Source of the DNA: JAUIEH01 sp964483375
GTDB taxonomy: Bacteria > Pseudomonadota > Alphaproteobacteria > Caulobacterales > Maricaulaceae
Direction: 5' to 3'
NCBI GenBank assembly: GCA_964483375.1
Contig: CAZABJ010000008.1
Location: forward strand, 1-60,174
Length of the DNA stretch: 60,174 bases
Each line of letters begins with the position of its first letter. Within the stretch, counting starts at the first letter, position 1. Made by a program: the position numbers and the translations under genes. Below, one piece after another: positions 1-7,979 of the stretch. The notes below the pieces were generated by a model. It did no database searches, was not told where the DNA came from, and saw only the letters and a list, made by a program, of their open reading frames with translations.

Positions 1-2478
1 GAGACGACCGAAGCCTTCGGCGTCGCGTCTGTCGAGTTGGAAGGCTATGAGGCCGACTATCTCATCGCCTCCTATGCGCTCAAGGCCGAAGCCGCCGGCG
101 CTGAAGTGGTCATCGTGTCCTCAGACAAGGACCTGATGCAGCTGGTCACGGATAAAGTGACCATGCTGGACACGATGAAAGGCGCGTCCATCGCGCGCGA
201 GCAGGTCATCGAGAAATTCGGCGTGCCGCCTGAACAGGTGGTCGAGGTGCAAGCGTTGTGGGGCGACAGCGTCGACAACGTGCCCGGCGTGCCCGGAATC
301 GGACAGAAAACCGCCGTGGCGCTGCTTGAGGAGTTCGGCTCGCTGGATGCGCTCCTGGAGCGAGCCGAGGAAGTGCCGCAAAAGAAGAGACGGGAAAACC
401 TCATCGCTCACGCCGAGGACGCGCGCATCAGCCGCGACCTCGTCACGCTGAAAGACGATGTGGACGTGCCGCGCGGCTTGGACGGCTTTGCGATCGTCGA
501 ACCCGACCGGGAGACGCTGGTCGGGTTCTTAAAGTCGATGGAGTTCCGCACGCTCACCCGACGGGTCGAAGAGGAGATCACAGGGCGTTCCTCCGCCTCG
601 AATGAAGCGGCTGCGGAAACCGGCGTGGATCGCTCGCGTTATGAGGCGGTGCAGACCGCGGCGGCGCTTGAGGCCTGGGTCGCGCGCTGCCGGGACGCGG
701 GCGTGTGCGCCGTCGACCTGGAGACCGACGCGCTGGACGCCGCCGGCGCCGGGCTTGTGGGGGTCTCGCTTGCGGTGGGAACGAACGAAGCCTGCTACAT
801 CCCGCTCGCCCATCGCGCGCCTGGCGAAGATCTCCTGGACGAAGGCGGAGGGGAGACGCCGCTGCAAATCCCGATGGACGAGGCGCTGTCCTTGCTGAAG
901 CCGCTGCTTGAAGACCCCTCGGTCCTCAAGGTCGGACAGAACATCAAATACGACCTCTTGGTTTTCAGCCGCTACGGGATTGATGTCGCGCCGATCGACG
1001 ACACGATGTTGGTCTCCTATGTGCTCGCCGCCGGATTGCGCGGGCATGGCATGGACGAGTTGTCCGAACGCTTGCTCGGCCACACATGCATCGCGTTCAA
1101 AGATGTGGCCGGGGTCGGCAAGAAGCAGAAGTCGTTCGACTTGGTCGCGCTCAAGCCCGCGGTGGAATACGCCGCGGAGGACGCCGACGTCACTTTGCGG
1201 CTGTGGCGCACGCTGAGGCCCCAATTGGTCTCTGAGCGTCGGCTCACCGTGTATGAAACGCTCGAGCGAAAGATGCCCGCGGTGTTGGCGGCGATGGAAC
1301 GCGCCGGCGTTAAGGTTGATCGCAGCGCCTTGTCCCGGCTTTCCGCGGATTTCGCGCAAAAGATGGCTGGGCTTGAAGCCGAAGCGTTTGAATTGGCGGG
1401 CCGCGACTTTAACATGGGGTCGCCGAAGCAGATCGGAGGAATCCTCTTTGGCGAACTCGGACTGCCGGGCGGGAAGAAAACCAAGACCGGCGCCTGGTCG
1501 ACCGACGCCAAGGTCTTGGAGGAACTGGCGGAGCAGGGCCATGACTTGCCGACGACGCTTTTGCGCTGGCGGCAGTTCTCAAAGCTGAAGTCCACCTATA
1601 CCGAGGCCTTGCAGGAGGCGATCAACCCCAAAACCGGACGGGTGCACACCTCCTTCGCGCTCGCCGCGACCACGACCGGACGGCTCTCAAGCTCCGACCC
1701 CAATCTGCAGAACATTCCCGTGCGGACCGAGGAAGGCCGCAAAATCCGCGAAGCCTTCATCGCCGAGCCGGGCCATGTGTTGATGGCGGCTGACTATTCG
1801 CAAATCGAGCTGCGGCTGTTGGCGCATTACGCGGACATTCCCGCCCTCAAACAGGCGTTCAAAGACGGGCTCGACATTCACGCGATGACGGCGTCGGAGA
1901 TGTTCGGCGTGCCGATTGACGGCATGGACCCGATGGTCCGGCGGCAAGCCAAAGCGATCAATTTCGGCATTATCTACGGCATTTCCGCCTTCGGCTTGGC
2001 GAACAATCTCGGCATTGAGCGCGACGAAGCGGCCGCTTACATAAAAGCCTACTTTGAGAAATTCCCGGGCATCAAAGACTACATGGACCGCACCAAGAAG
2101 TTCGCCAAAGAACACGGCTTTGTCGAAACCATCTTCGGCCGGCGCTGCCACTACCCAGAAATCAACGCCAAAAACCAAGCCCAGCGCGGTTTTGCCGAGC
2201 GCCAAGCCATCAATGCGCCGCTGCAGGGCTCGGCCGCCGACATCATCCGTAGGGCGATGATCGTGATGCCGAAGCGGCTGTCAGAGGCCGGCCTCCAGGC
2301 TCGGATGCTGCTCCAAGTCCACGACGAATTGGTGTTCGAAGTCCCCGAAGACCAAGTGGATGCGACCGAGGCGCTTGTCTCGGAGGTGATGAGCGGCGCA
2401 TTCCGCCCGGTGCTGGAGCTGTCGGTGCCGCTCGATGTCGAAACCGGCGTGGGGGAAACCTGGGCGGCGGCGCACTAA
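1..2478 (+). CDS. polA: DNA polymerase I, 5' truncated by the window edge
   Basis: Repair and Okazaki-fragment polymerase carrying 5'-nuclease, 3'-5' exonuclease and polymerase domains. The frame is open from base 1, so the true start and roughly the first hundred residues lie upstream; 825 residues are visible. The 5'-nuclease part shows SSDKD and GDSVDN metal-binding motifs, then a helix-hairpin-helix (GVPGIGQKTA). The proofreading domain looks intact: DLE (715-723), NIKYD and YAAEDAD. The polymerase domain has motif A (DYSQIELR, Asp at 1792), motif B (RRQAKAINFGIIYG) and motif C (VHDE, Asp at 2323). The oddity is EADY at 49-60 where the family has EADD, replacing one metal-binding aspartate of the 5' nuclease. 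The gene converges on the minus-strand gene that ends 8 bases downstream. Confidence 0.98.
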   Translation, partial: ETTEAFGVASVELEGYEADYLIASYALKAEAAGAEVVIVSSDKDLMQLVTDKVTMLDTMKGASIAREQVIEKFGVPPEQVVEVQALWGDSVDNVPGVPGIGQKTAVALLEEFGSLDALLERAEEVPQKKRRENLIAHAEDARISRDLVTLKDDVDVPRGLDGFAIVEPDRETLVGFLKSMEFRTLTRRVEEEITGRSSASNEAAAETGVDRSRYEAVQTAAALEAWVARCRDAGVCAVDLETDALDAAGAGLVGVSLAVGTNEACYIPLAHRAPGEDLLDEGGGETPLQIPMDEALSLLKPLLEDPSVLKVGQNIKYDLLVFSRYGIDVAPIDDTMLVSYVLAAGLRGHGMDELSERLLGHTCIAFKDVAGVGKKQKSFDLVALKPAVEYAAEDADVTLRLWRTLRPQLVSERRLTVYETLERKMPAVLAAMERAGVKVDRSALSRLSADFAQKMAGLEAEAFELAGRDFNMGSPKQIGGILFGELGLPGGKKTKTGAWSTDAKVLEELAEQGHDLPTTLLRWRQFSKLKSTYTEALQEAINPKTGRVHTSFALAATTTGRLSSSDPNLQNIPVRTEEGRKIREAFIAEPGHVLMAADYSQIELRLLAHYADIPALKQAFKDGLDIHAMTASEMFGVPIDGMDPMVRRQAKAINFGIIYGISAFGLANNLGIERDEAAAYIKAYFEKFPGIKDYMDRTKKFAKEHGFVETIFGRRCHYPEINAKNQAQRGFAERQAINAPLQGSAADIIRRAMIVMPKRLSEAGLQARMLLQVHDELVFEVPEDQVDATEALVSEVMSGAFRPVLELSVPLDVETGVGETWAAAH

Positions 2479-2485
2479 GCGCCTT

Positions 2486-4192
2486 TTACGCGACTTTCGC
2501 CGCGCTCGGAGTGGCCGGGCCTAAGGTTCTCACGAGCTGCGCGATTTCCTGCGCGACGGCGCGGGCCTTGGGGTCGGTCGCGATGGCCTGTTTGGCTTCT
2601 GGCCGCGCAAGCAGCTTCATCGCTTTGGCTTGGGCGGCCTGAGAAAGCGTGCCGCGCGGAAGCACGCCCTTCGCGGCGAGGCGCAAGAACGCCGCGGCGA
2701 TGTCCACCGGCGGCGCGTTTCGGCCTTCGATTTTGGCGAACAGCTGTTCGCGGTCTTCAATCGACACTGCGAGCACGTCGATTTTGGCCGCGACTTCTTG
2801 CTTATCCCGAGCGCTGAAGCCGGCGGCGTCCAGCTGTCGGCGGATTTCGGCGAGCTCGGCCAGACGCTGAAGAGCGGGCTCGGCGGCGAAGATGAAATGC
2901 GTCTCCACCTGATGCGCGCCGCAGCGCGCGCGCAAATATGCCGCGAGTTTCGTCTTGTTCTGCTGTCCGACGACGTTCTCTTCGAGCTTGATCAGTTTTT
3001 GGAGTTCGTCGCTTGGATCGGCGGCTGAGGCCAGATAGCAGCTGATGGACTCCGGCTCCACCAGCCGGGTGGACCGTGTGACGAAGGCTTCGGAGATCTC
3101 GCTGGCCGCCAGAAGAGGGCAGGCGGTGCGAATGAGCCGGTCCGCCAGCGAACGATTGAGCGCGACTTCGCTGTCGAAGTCTGACGGCCGCAGCCGTTTG
3201 GGGCTCTTAAGCTCGCTGAGAATGCGCCGCGCGACCGCGGTCCGGGCTTCATCGAACAAGTCTTCGCCGAAGAACCACGCCAAGCGCGCGCCCGTCGCGC
3301 TTAGTCGGCCCTCATGCTCGGTCTGGCCGCAGAACAGATCGGTCAGCGCGTCGAGCTCCGCGCCCAAATCGGCGGGCTCCGCCAGAAGGGCGCCGCGCGC
3401 CGCATCCGTCGCCGCAGCCTCGCCGATGAATTCGCCGATCACGGCGAACGGCCAGGCCATCGTTTCGCTGAGAGAATAGGCCTCCTGGGCCAGATCGAGC
3501 AGGCGCTCAAACTTCCCTTTCCAGCTCTCTGCGCCCTTGAGCCGTTGCGCGACCACCCCGCGAAGCCGGCGTTCGCGATCCGGCGCGCCGGCGATCCGCG
3601 CCGCAAAGTCGCCGAGCTCGCCCTTTTTGATTTTCTCAAACGCCGCGTCGCGCGTCTCGCGATAGAGCATGTCCACCGCTTTGGTGATGAGCTCGTTGAG
3701 CTGTTTGACGAAATGTTGGGCGGACGCGTCGTTGGCGTTGGCCTGGGCGATCGCGATCTTTTGGACCGCGTGCTGCATTTCCGAGCCGGTGGCTTCGAGC
3801 TGCTCGACCAAATCCACACGATGCAGCAATTCCAGCGTCGTCGCTTTTTTTCGGGTCAGCCACCCCCGCAGCGCACGCGCAATCGCCTCGCGCGCATGCG
3901 GCTTCACCAGGTCAGCGGGACTGCGGCAGGGCAATTCCGCTTTCCGGTCCGCCCGGCTTTCTTCGCGGTACTTTTCGCCGCCCTCCTCGAAAATCGTCAC
4001 CGGCGCGAAGGTGTTGCTGTTTTCGCAAAACGTCTCTTTCGAGACCCGGACCGAGCCCTTCGGACAGGTTTTCAGCGCCGCCTTGGCGCGGGACAGCGCA
4101 GCCTCCCGGTCCGCAAGCGCCTCCAACAGCACCCAAGCGTCCTTAGCGTGGCGTTTCAGGTAGATCTCGAAATGAACTTTGCGTGACGCCAT
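2486..4192 (-). CDS. Conserved alphaproteobacterial protein of unknown function
   Basis: 568 residues, no signal peptide and no obvious membrane segment, rich in Ala, Glu, Lys and Arg, mostly predicted helical by eye. The first 70 residues form a recognisable block (FEIYLKRHAKDAWVLLEA, then VRVSKETF and FAPVTIFEEGG) resembling the start of uncharacterised proteins I remember from other alphaproteobacteria. The remainder has long amphipathic stretches but no catalytic signature I can name. Codon use and base composition match the neighbours, so it looks resident. It is transcribed divergently from chvI, sharing a 148-base intergenic region. I cannot assign a function. The opposite-strand open frame at 3314-4186 is its shadow. 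Confidence 0.85.
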   Translation of the reverse strand: MASRKVHFEIYLKRHAKDAWVLLEALADREAALSRAKAALKTCPKGSVRVSKETFCENSNTFAPVTIFEEGGEKYREESRADRKAELPCRSPADLVKPHAREAIARALRGWLTRKKATTLELLHRVDLVEQLEATGSEMQHAVQKIAIAQANANDASAQHFVKQLNELITKAVDMLYRETRDAAFEKIKKGELGDFAARIAGAPDRERRLRGVVAQRLKGAESWKGKFERLLDLAQEAYSLSETMAWPFAVIGEFIGEAAATDAARGALLAEPADLGAELDALTDLFCGQTEHEGRLSATGARLAWFFGEDLFDEARTAVARRILSELKSPKRLRPSDFDSEVALNRSLADRLIRTACPLLAASEISEAFVTRSTRLVEPESISCYLASAADPSDELQKLIKLEENVVGQQNKTKLAAYLRARCGAHQVETHFIFAAEPALQRLAELAEIRRQLDAAGFSARDKQEVAAKIDVLAVSIEDREQLFAKIEGRNAPPVDIAAAFLRLAAKGVLPRGTLSQAAQAKAMKLLARPEAKQAIATDPKARAVAQEIAQLVRTLGPATPSAAKVA

Positions 4193-4280
4193 TGAGCGCG
4201 CCTCCCCAGGGACGGCCTAGTAAGTCGCAGGCGCCTTTAAGGTCGCGTGAAAACCCGAAACCGACGTAACGTTCGGGGCA

Positions 4281-4308
4281 TTGGCGCGTCCGTTCGCAGC
4301 AAGCTAGA
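4281..4308 (+). promoter_or_regulatory. Putative chvI promoter
   Basis: TTGGCG (4281-4286) and GCTAGA (4303-4308) are separated by 16 bases. This fits the housekeeping pattern described for Caulobacter, a TTGACG-like -35 and a GCTANAWC-like -10. A strong ribosome site and the GTG start of chvI follow. Assigned by eye only. Confidence 0.4.
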
Positions 4309-4340
4309 GTGCGGGCGTGTTGTTAAGGAGGACGCCGCGC

Positions 4341-5036
4341 GTGACCAACATCGCCTTGGTTGACGATGACGAAAACATTCTGACGTCGCTTTCCATTTTC
4401 CTGGAAAGCGAGGGCTATGTCGTGACCACATTCACCGACGGCGCCGACGCCTTGGACGTTCTCGCCGAAACGCCGCCCGACCTCGCGATTTTGGATGTGA
4501 AAATGCCGCGCATGGACGGCTTGGAGCTGCTGCGGAGGCTGCGGCAATCCACGGACCTTCCTGTGATTTTTCTCACCTCGAAGGATCATGAGATCGACGA
4601 AGAAGTCGGCCTGAAGCTCGGCGCGGACGACTACATCACCAAACCGTTCTCTCAACGCCTTTTGGGCGAGCGGATCAAAGCGGTTTTGCGCCGTTCCCGG
4701 CCCGACGTGGCGCCTCCGCTCGAGCAAGAGCAGAAAGTCATCACGCGCGGGGGGCTCACCCTCGATCCCAACCGGCACGCCTGTTTCTGGCATGGCCAGC
4801 CGGTGCGATTGACCGTGACCGAATTTCTAATTCTTCAAGCGCTCGCCCAGCGTCCGGGTTATGTGAAGAGCCGTGACCAGCTCATGGACGCAGCATACGA
4901 CGACTCCATCTATGTCGACGACAGAACCATCGACAGCCACATCAAGCGGCTCCGGAAGAAGTTCCGAGAGGGCGACGACAAGTTCGACGCCATCGAGACC
5001 CTCTACGGCGTCGGCTACCGATATAAAGACGAGTGA
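4341..5036 (+). CDS. chvI: Response regulator ChvI, OmpR/PhoB family
   Basis: 231-residue DNA-binding response regulator of the ChvG/ChvI envelope and acid stress system. The receiver domain shows the acidic pocket VDDDE (residues 7-11), the phosphoacceptor Asp52 in LDVKMPRMDG, Thr79 and Lys101 (TKPF). A winged-helix output domain follows (about 130-228, with DDRTIDSHIKRLRKK). I chose the GTG at 4341 because TAAGGAGG (4324-4331) lies nine bases before it; the GTG at 4317 lies upstream of that site and has none of its own. The chvG, hprK, EIIA and HPr genes follow on the same strand, the order known from rhizobia and relatives, so the five genes probably form one unit. Confidence 0.96.
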   Translation: MTNIALVDDDENILTSLSIFLESEGYVVTTFTDGADALDVLAETPPDLAILDVKMPRMDGLELLRRLRQSTDLPVIFLTSKDHEIDEEVGLKLGADDYITKPFSQRLLGERIKAVLRRSRPDVAPPLEQEQKVITRGGLTLDPNRHACFWHGQPVRLTVTEFLILQALAQRPGYVKSRDQLMDAAYDDSIYVDDRTIDSHIKRLRKKFREGDDKFDAIETLYGVGYRYKDE

Positions 5037-5109
5037 CGGGGCGGCGCCGGCGTTAACCGACGCTGCGGAGGAACCTGGCGGGCGCATCGGTCGGCGCGCG
5101 CGCGCGTCG

Positions 5110-6783
5110 GTGCGTCATTCGATCAGACGGCTGTGGCGCGACGTCTCAAACTCGCGCATCGCGCTGTTCATCATGATCGCCAATTTGACGGCGCTGGGGG
5201 TGCTGATCTTGGGCGTCATGCTCAATGACGGCATCCGCAGAACGTTGACCGATCGTTTGACGGACGTGGTCTACGCCGAGGCGAGCCTGCTGACGAACGT
5301 CATCGAGGCCTCGCTGGAGGAGCCCGGCGAGGAAGAGACCGACCTCCGCGGTCCGCAAATCATCCGCATCATGCAGCGTCTGGCGTTGCACGAACTCGCC
5401 CGGCCCGTGGAGGACGGCGACGACAACCAGGCGGTGCGCCTGCGGGTCCGCGTTTTCAACGTCAATGGGGAAATGTACGCCGGCGCCGACACGGAGCTGA
5501 TGGCCAACCGGATCGAGGTCGAGCCGTTGGAACCGTTGCAGGAGGCGGGCGGCGGGTTCCGCGCATGGCTTTCCTCGCTGCTGCGGGGGCGCATGCGGTC
5601 CTATGACGCCCAGGCGGAACTCTCCGAGGAGGTCGCTCGCGCGATAGACAACGCTCAGAACCGGCTGGCGTGGGAGCGCGAACCCGTCACCGGCGTGGTG
5701 CGCCGGAATGAAGACGGCTTGGAGGTCGTGTCGGTCTCCCTGCCTGTCCAGTTCGTCAGCGGGCGGGTGAGCGCGATCGTGGTCGTGGAGGCCGTCAACT
5801 TCACCGCCGTGGCTGCGGAGGCGAACCGCGCGATCATGCCGTTCATCTTCATGGCGGTCGCGGTGACGTTGGTGTCTTCGCTTGCGTTGACGGTGTTCAT
5901 CGCCCGACCGATCCGCAAGCTCGCGATGGCCGCGGAGCGGGTGCGGTCCTTAGGTCCGACGCGGGCGCGCATTCCCGATCTGTCAGCCCGTCGAGACGAA
6001 ATCGGCGAACTGTCCTCGGTGCTGGGTTCGATGACCGATGCGCTGTCCCGGCGCATGGCCGCCATCGAGGATTTCGCCGCCGATGTGGCGCATGAGCTTA
6101 AGAACCCTCTCACCTCGCTGAGGAGCGCGCTGGAGACGTTGCCTAAGGCGAAGGACGAAACCCAGCGCAAGCGCCTAGTCGATCTGATGCATCACGACAT
6201 TCGCCGCATCGACAGGCTAATCACCGACATTTCCCGAGCGTCGCGCATGGATGCGGAGTTGGCCCGCGAGGTGGCGGGACCGCTCGACCTCCGCGGCGCG
6301 GTTGCCTCCATCGTCAGCGTCTATTTGAGCACGGCCAATGCGCGCGGGGTGACCGTCGCGCTGGTCGACGAAACCGAAGACGCGCCGATGTTCGTCACTG
6401 CGATCGAAGACAAGCTCGGCCATGTGTTCCGCAATCTGATCGACAACGCCATCACCTTCAGCCCTGAGGACGGGGAGGTGCGGGTGGTGCTCGAAGGCCG
6501 GTACCAGGGCCCCGGCGGGGCGCCCTGCGCAGCGGTGGTGGTGGATGATTCAGGTCCCGGCGTTCCGCCGCAAAACCTCGAGAAGATTTTCAGCAGATTT
6601 TACACCATGCGTCCGGATGGCGCGGCGTTCGGCTCTCACTCCGGTCTCGGCCTTGCGATCGCCAAACAGGTCGTTGAGGCGACGGGCGGCCAGATCTGGG
6701 CGGAAAACCGGACCGACCCGATGGAGCCGGGCCGTGTGATCGGCGCCCGTTTCGTGGTGTGTTTGCCCCTGCGCTGGCGATGA
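5110..6783 (+). CDS. chvG: Sensor histidine kinase ChvG
   Basis: Inner-membrane sensor kinase partner of ChvI. About 557 residues: a first membrane helix near residues 16-38 (ALFIMIANLTALGVLILG), a periplasmic sensor region, a second helix near 240-262, a HAMP linker, a DHp domain with the phosphoacceptor His328 in DVAHELKNPL (cat at 6091), then an ATPase domain with an N box (HVFRNLIDNAI), DDSGPGVP and GSHSGLGLAIAK. The start is uncertain: after the chvI stop the only ATG, GTG or TTG in frame before the first helix is the GTG at 5110, which has no clear ribosome site, and the frame stays open upstream through chvI. The stop TGA overlaps the hprK ATG by four bases. Confidence 0.93.
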   Translation: MRHSIRRLWRDVSNSRIALFIMIANLTALGVLILGVMLNDGIRRTLTDRLTDVVYAEASLLTNVIEASLEEPGEEETDLRGPQIIRIMQRLALHELARPVEDGDDNQAVRLRVRVFNVNGEMYAGADTELMANRIEVEPLEPLQEAGGGFRAWLSSLLRGRMRSYDAQAELSEEVARAIDNAQNRLAWEREPVTGVVRRNEDGLEVVSVSLPVQFVSGRVSAIVVVEAVNFTAVAAEANRAIMPFIFMAVAVTLVSSLALTVFIARPIRKLAMAAERVRSLGPTRARIPDLSARRDEIGELSSVLGSMTDALSRRMAAIEDFAADVAHELKNPLTSLRSALETLPKAKDETQRKRLVDLMHHDIRRIDRLITDISRASRMDAELAREVAGPLDLRGAVASIVSVYLSTANARGVTVALVDETEDAPMFVTAIEDKLGHVFRNLIDNAITFSPEDGEVRVVLEGRYQGPGGAPCAAVVVDDSGPGVPPQNLEKIFSRFYTMRPDGAAFGSHSGLGLAIAKQVVEATGGQIWAENRTDPMEPGRVIGARFVVCLPLRWR

Positions 6784-7283
6784 GGACGCATGCAACCTGC
6801 GTCGCGCTGCCGGACCCGGCCGGCGTAGAGGCGTGGGCGGGCGTGTTGCTGCGCGGTCCCTCCGGAGCCGGGAAGAGCGATTTGGCCCTGCGATTGATCG
6901 ACGCGGGCGCCCGGCTGGTGGCGGATGATCAAGTCGAGCTTTCTCGACTTGGCGACGCCGCCGTCGCGCGGGCTCCTGACGCCATCGCCGGCCTGATTGA
7001 AATGCGCGGGCTTGGGGTCGTTCGTCTTGATGCGCTTGACCAAGCGCCGGTGCGATTGGCCGTGGACCCCGCCGAGCCTTCCCTCCAGCCGCGATTGCCG
7101 GAGCGCGCCTGGGTCGATCTCGCAGGCGCGGAAACCCCGCTCGTCGAGATTTCTTACGGCGCGCCAGCAGCTTGCGCCCGTGTGAGGATCGCGCTGCGCG
7201 CCGTGCGGCTTGGCCTTTTCGCAGACGCCGCAGCGGGATTAGATGGGGGGACGAACCCAACGTCGAAATCGCCGCAAGAATGA
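6780..7283 (+). CDS. hprK: HPr kinase/phosphorylase, short alphaproteobacterial form
   Basis: 167 residues, about half the length of the Firmicutes enzyme because the N-terminal domain is absent, as is usual in alphaproteobacteria. It phosphorylates and dephosphorylates the regulatory serine of HPr. The Walker A loop GPSGAGKS is at residues 26-33, followed by VADD (48-51) and the family signature IEMRGLGVV. The start ATG at 6780 overlaps the chvG stop (ATGA) and its own stop overlaps the next start, implying translational coupling. Its substrate HPr is encoded two genes on, with the target serine present. Placement behind chvG suggests a link between envelope sensing and carbon or nitrogen signalling, as proposed for related bacteria. 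Confidence 0.94.
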   Translation: MRTHATCVALPDPAGVEAWAGVLLRGPSGAGKSDLALRLIDAGARLVADDQVELSRLGDAAVARAPDAIAGLIEMRGLGVVRLDALDQAPVRLAVDPAEPSLQPRLPERAWVDLAGAETPLVEISYGAPAACARVRIALRAVRLGLFADAAAGLDGGTNPTSKSPQE

Positions 7284-7687
7284 TTGGTCTTGTCATCGTC
7301 ACCCATGGACGCCTGGCCGACGCGCTCCTGGCGGCGGCTGAGCATGTGGTCGGTCCTCAGACCCATGTGCGCTCCCTCTGCGTGGGGCCCGACGATGATT
7401 TGGAGGAACGGCGCGCAGAGATCCGCGCGGCGATAGAGGAAGTGGATGTCGGACGAGGGGTGGTGATCGCCACGGACATGTTCGGCGGCACGCCGGCGAA
7501 TCTCGCGGTTTCTCAGATGCAGCGGGGACGGGTGGAGGTCTTGGCCGGCGCCAACGTACCGATGCTGATTAAGCTGATCGAAGCCCGCGGCGAGGCGAGC
7601 CTCTCAGAAGCGGTCGAAAGCGCGCTAAGCGCCGGTCGCCGCTATATTGCGCTGGCGCGGGCGATCCTCGACGGCGATCACGCATGA
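7280..7687 (+). CDS. PTS mannose-family EIIA domain protein
   Basis: 135-residue single-domain EIIA of the mannose family (often named ManX or PtsM in alphaproteobacteria). The phosphorylated residue is probably His9 in VTHGRLAD. DMFGGTPANLA further on is the other conserved block. It should receive phosphate from HPr. No EIIB, EIIC or EIID gene is nearby, so a regulatory rather than sugar-transport role is likely. Four-base ATGA overlaps join it to hprK upstream and to the HPr gene downstream, so the three proteins are probably made in a fixed ratio. Confidence 0.93.
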   Translation: MIGLVIVTHGRLADALLAAAEHVVGPQTHVRSLCVGPDDDLEERRAEIRAAIEEVDVGRGVVIATDMFGGTPANLAVSQMQRGRVEVLAGANVPMLIKLIEARGEASLSEAVESALSAGRRYIALARAILDGDHA

Positions 7688-7956
7688 GCGCGTCGCGAAC
7701 CTTGGACATCGTGAATGAGCGGGGGTTGCACGCCCGGGCTTCCGCGAAATTCGCCGAAACCGTCGGGCGCTTCGACGCCGTGGTCACCGTCTCTCGCAAC
7801 GGCTATTCCGTCGGCGGGCGCTCGATCATGGGTCTCATGACGCTCGCCGCGGCGAAGGGCTGCAGCATCGAGGTCTCGGCGGAAGGGCCGCAAGCGGAAG
7901 ACGTGCTGGATGCGCTGGCCGCATTGCTCGCGGACCGGTTCGGCGAGGAGCGCTGA
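7684..7956 (+). CDS. ptsH: Phosphocarrier protein HPr
   Basis: 90-residue HPr. The active-site histidine is His16 in ERGLHARAS. The regulatory serine is Ser47 in GGRSIMGLMTLAA, matching the target of the HPr kinase encoded two genes upstream. The start ATG overlaps the EIIA stop. Enzyme I, which would charge His16, is not in this window. The gene is the last of the chvI run and converges on the MetX-like gene whose stop lies 23 bases beyond; I see no clear terminator between them. Confidence 0.95.
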   Translation: MSASRTLDIVNERGLHARASAKFAETVGRFDAVVTVSRNGYSVGGRSIMGLMTLAAAKGCSIEVSAEGPQAEDVLDALAALLADRFGEER

Positions 7957-7979
7957 GAGGGTAGGCCGCTCGGTGAAGC

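Noticed and set aside
529..1542. 337-codon minus-strand open frame within polA
   Set aside because: Antisense shadow of a gene with all family motifs; composition is Arg/His/Gln rich and unlike protein, a by-product of high GC.
3314..4186. 290-codon plus-strand frame opposite the unknown 568-residue gene
   Set aside because: Residue composition of the minus-strand product is protein-like with a recognisable N-terminal block; the plus frame is not.
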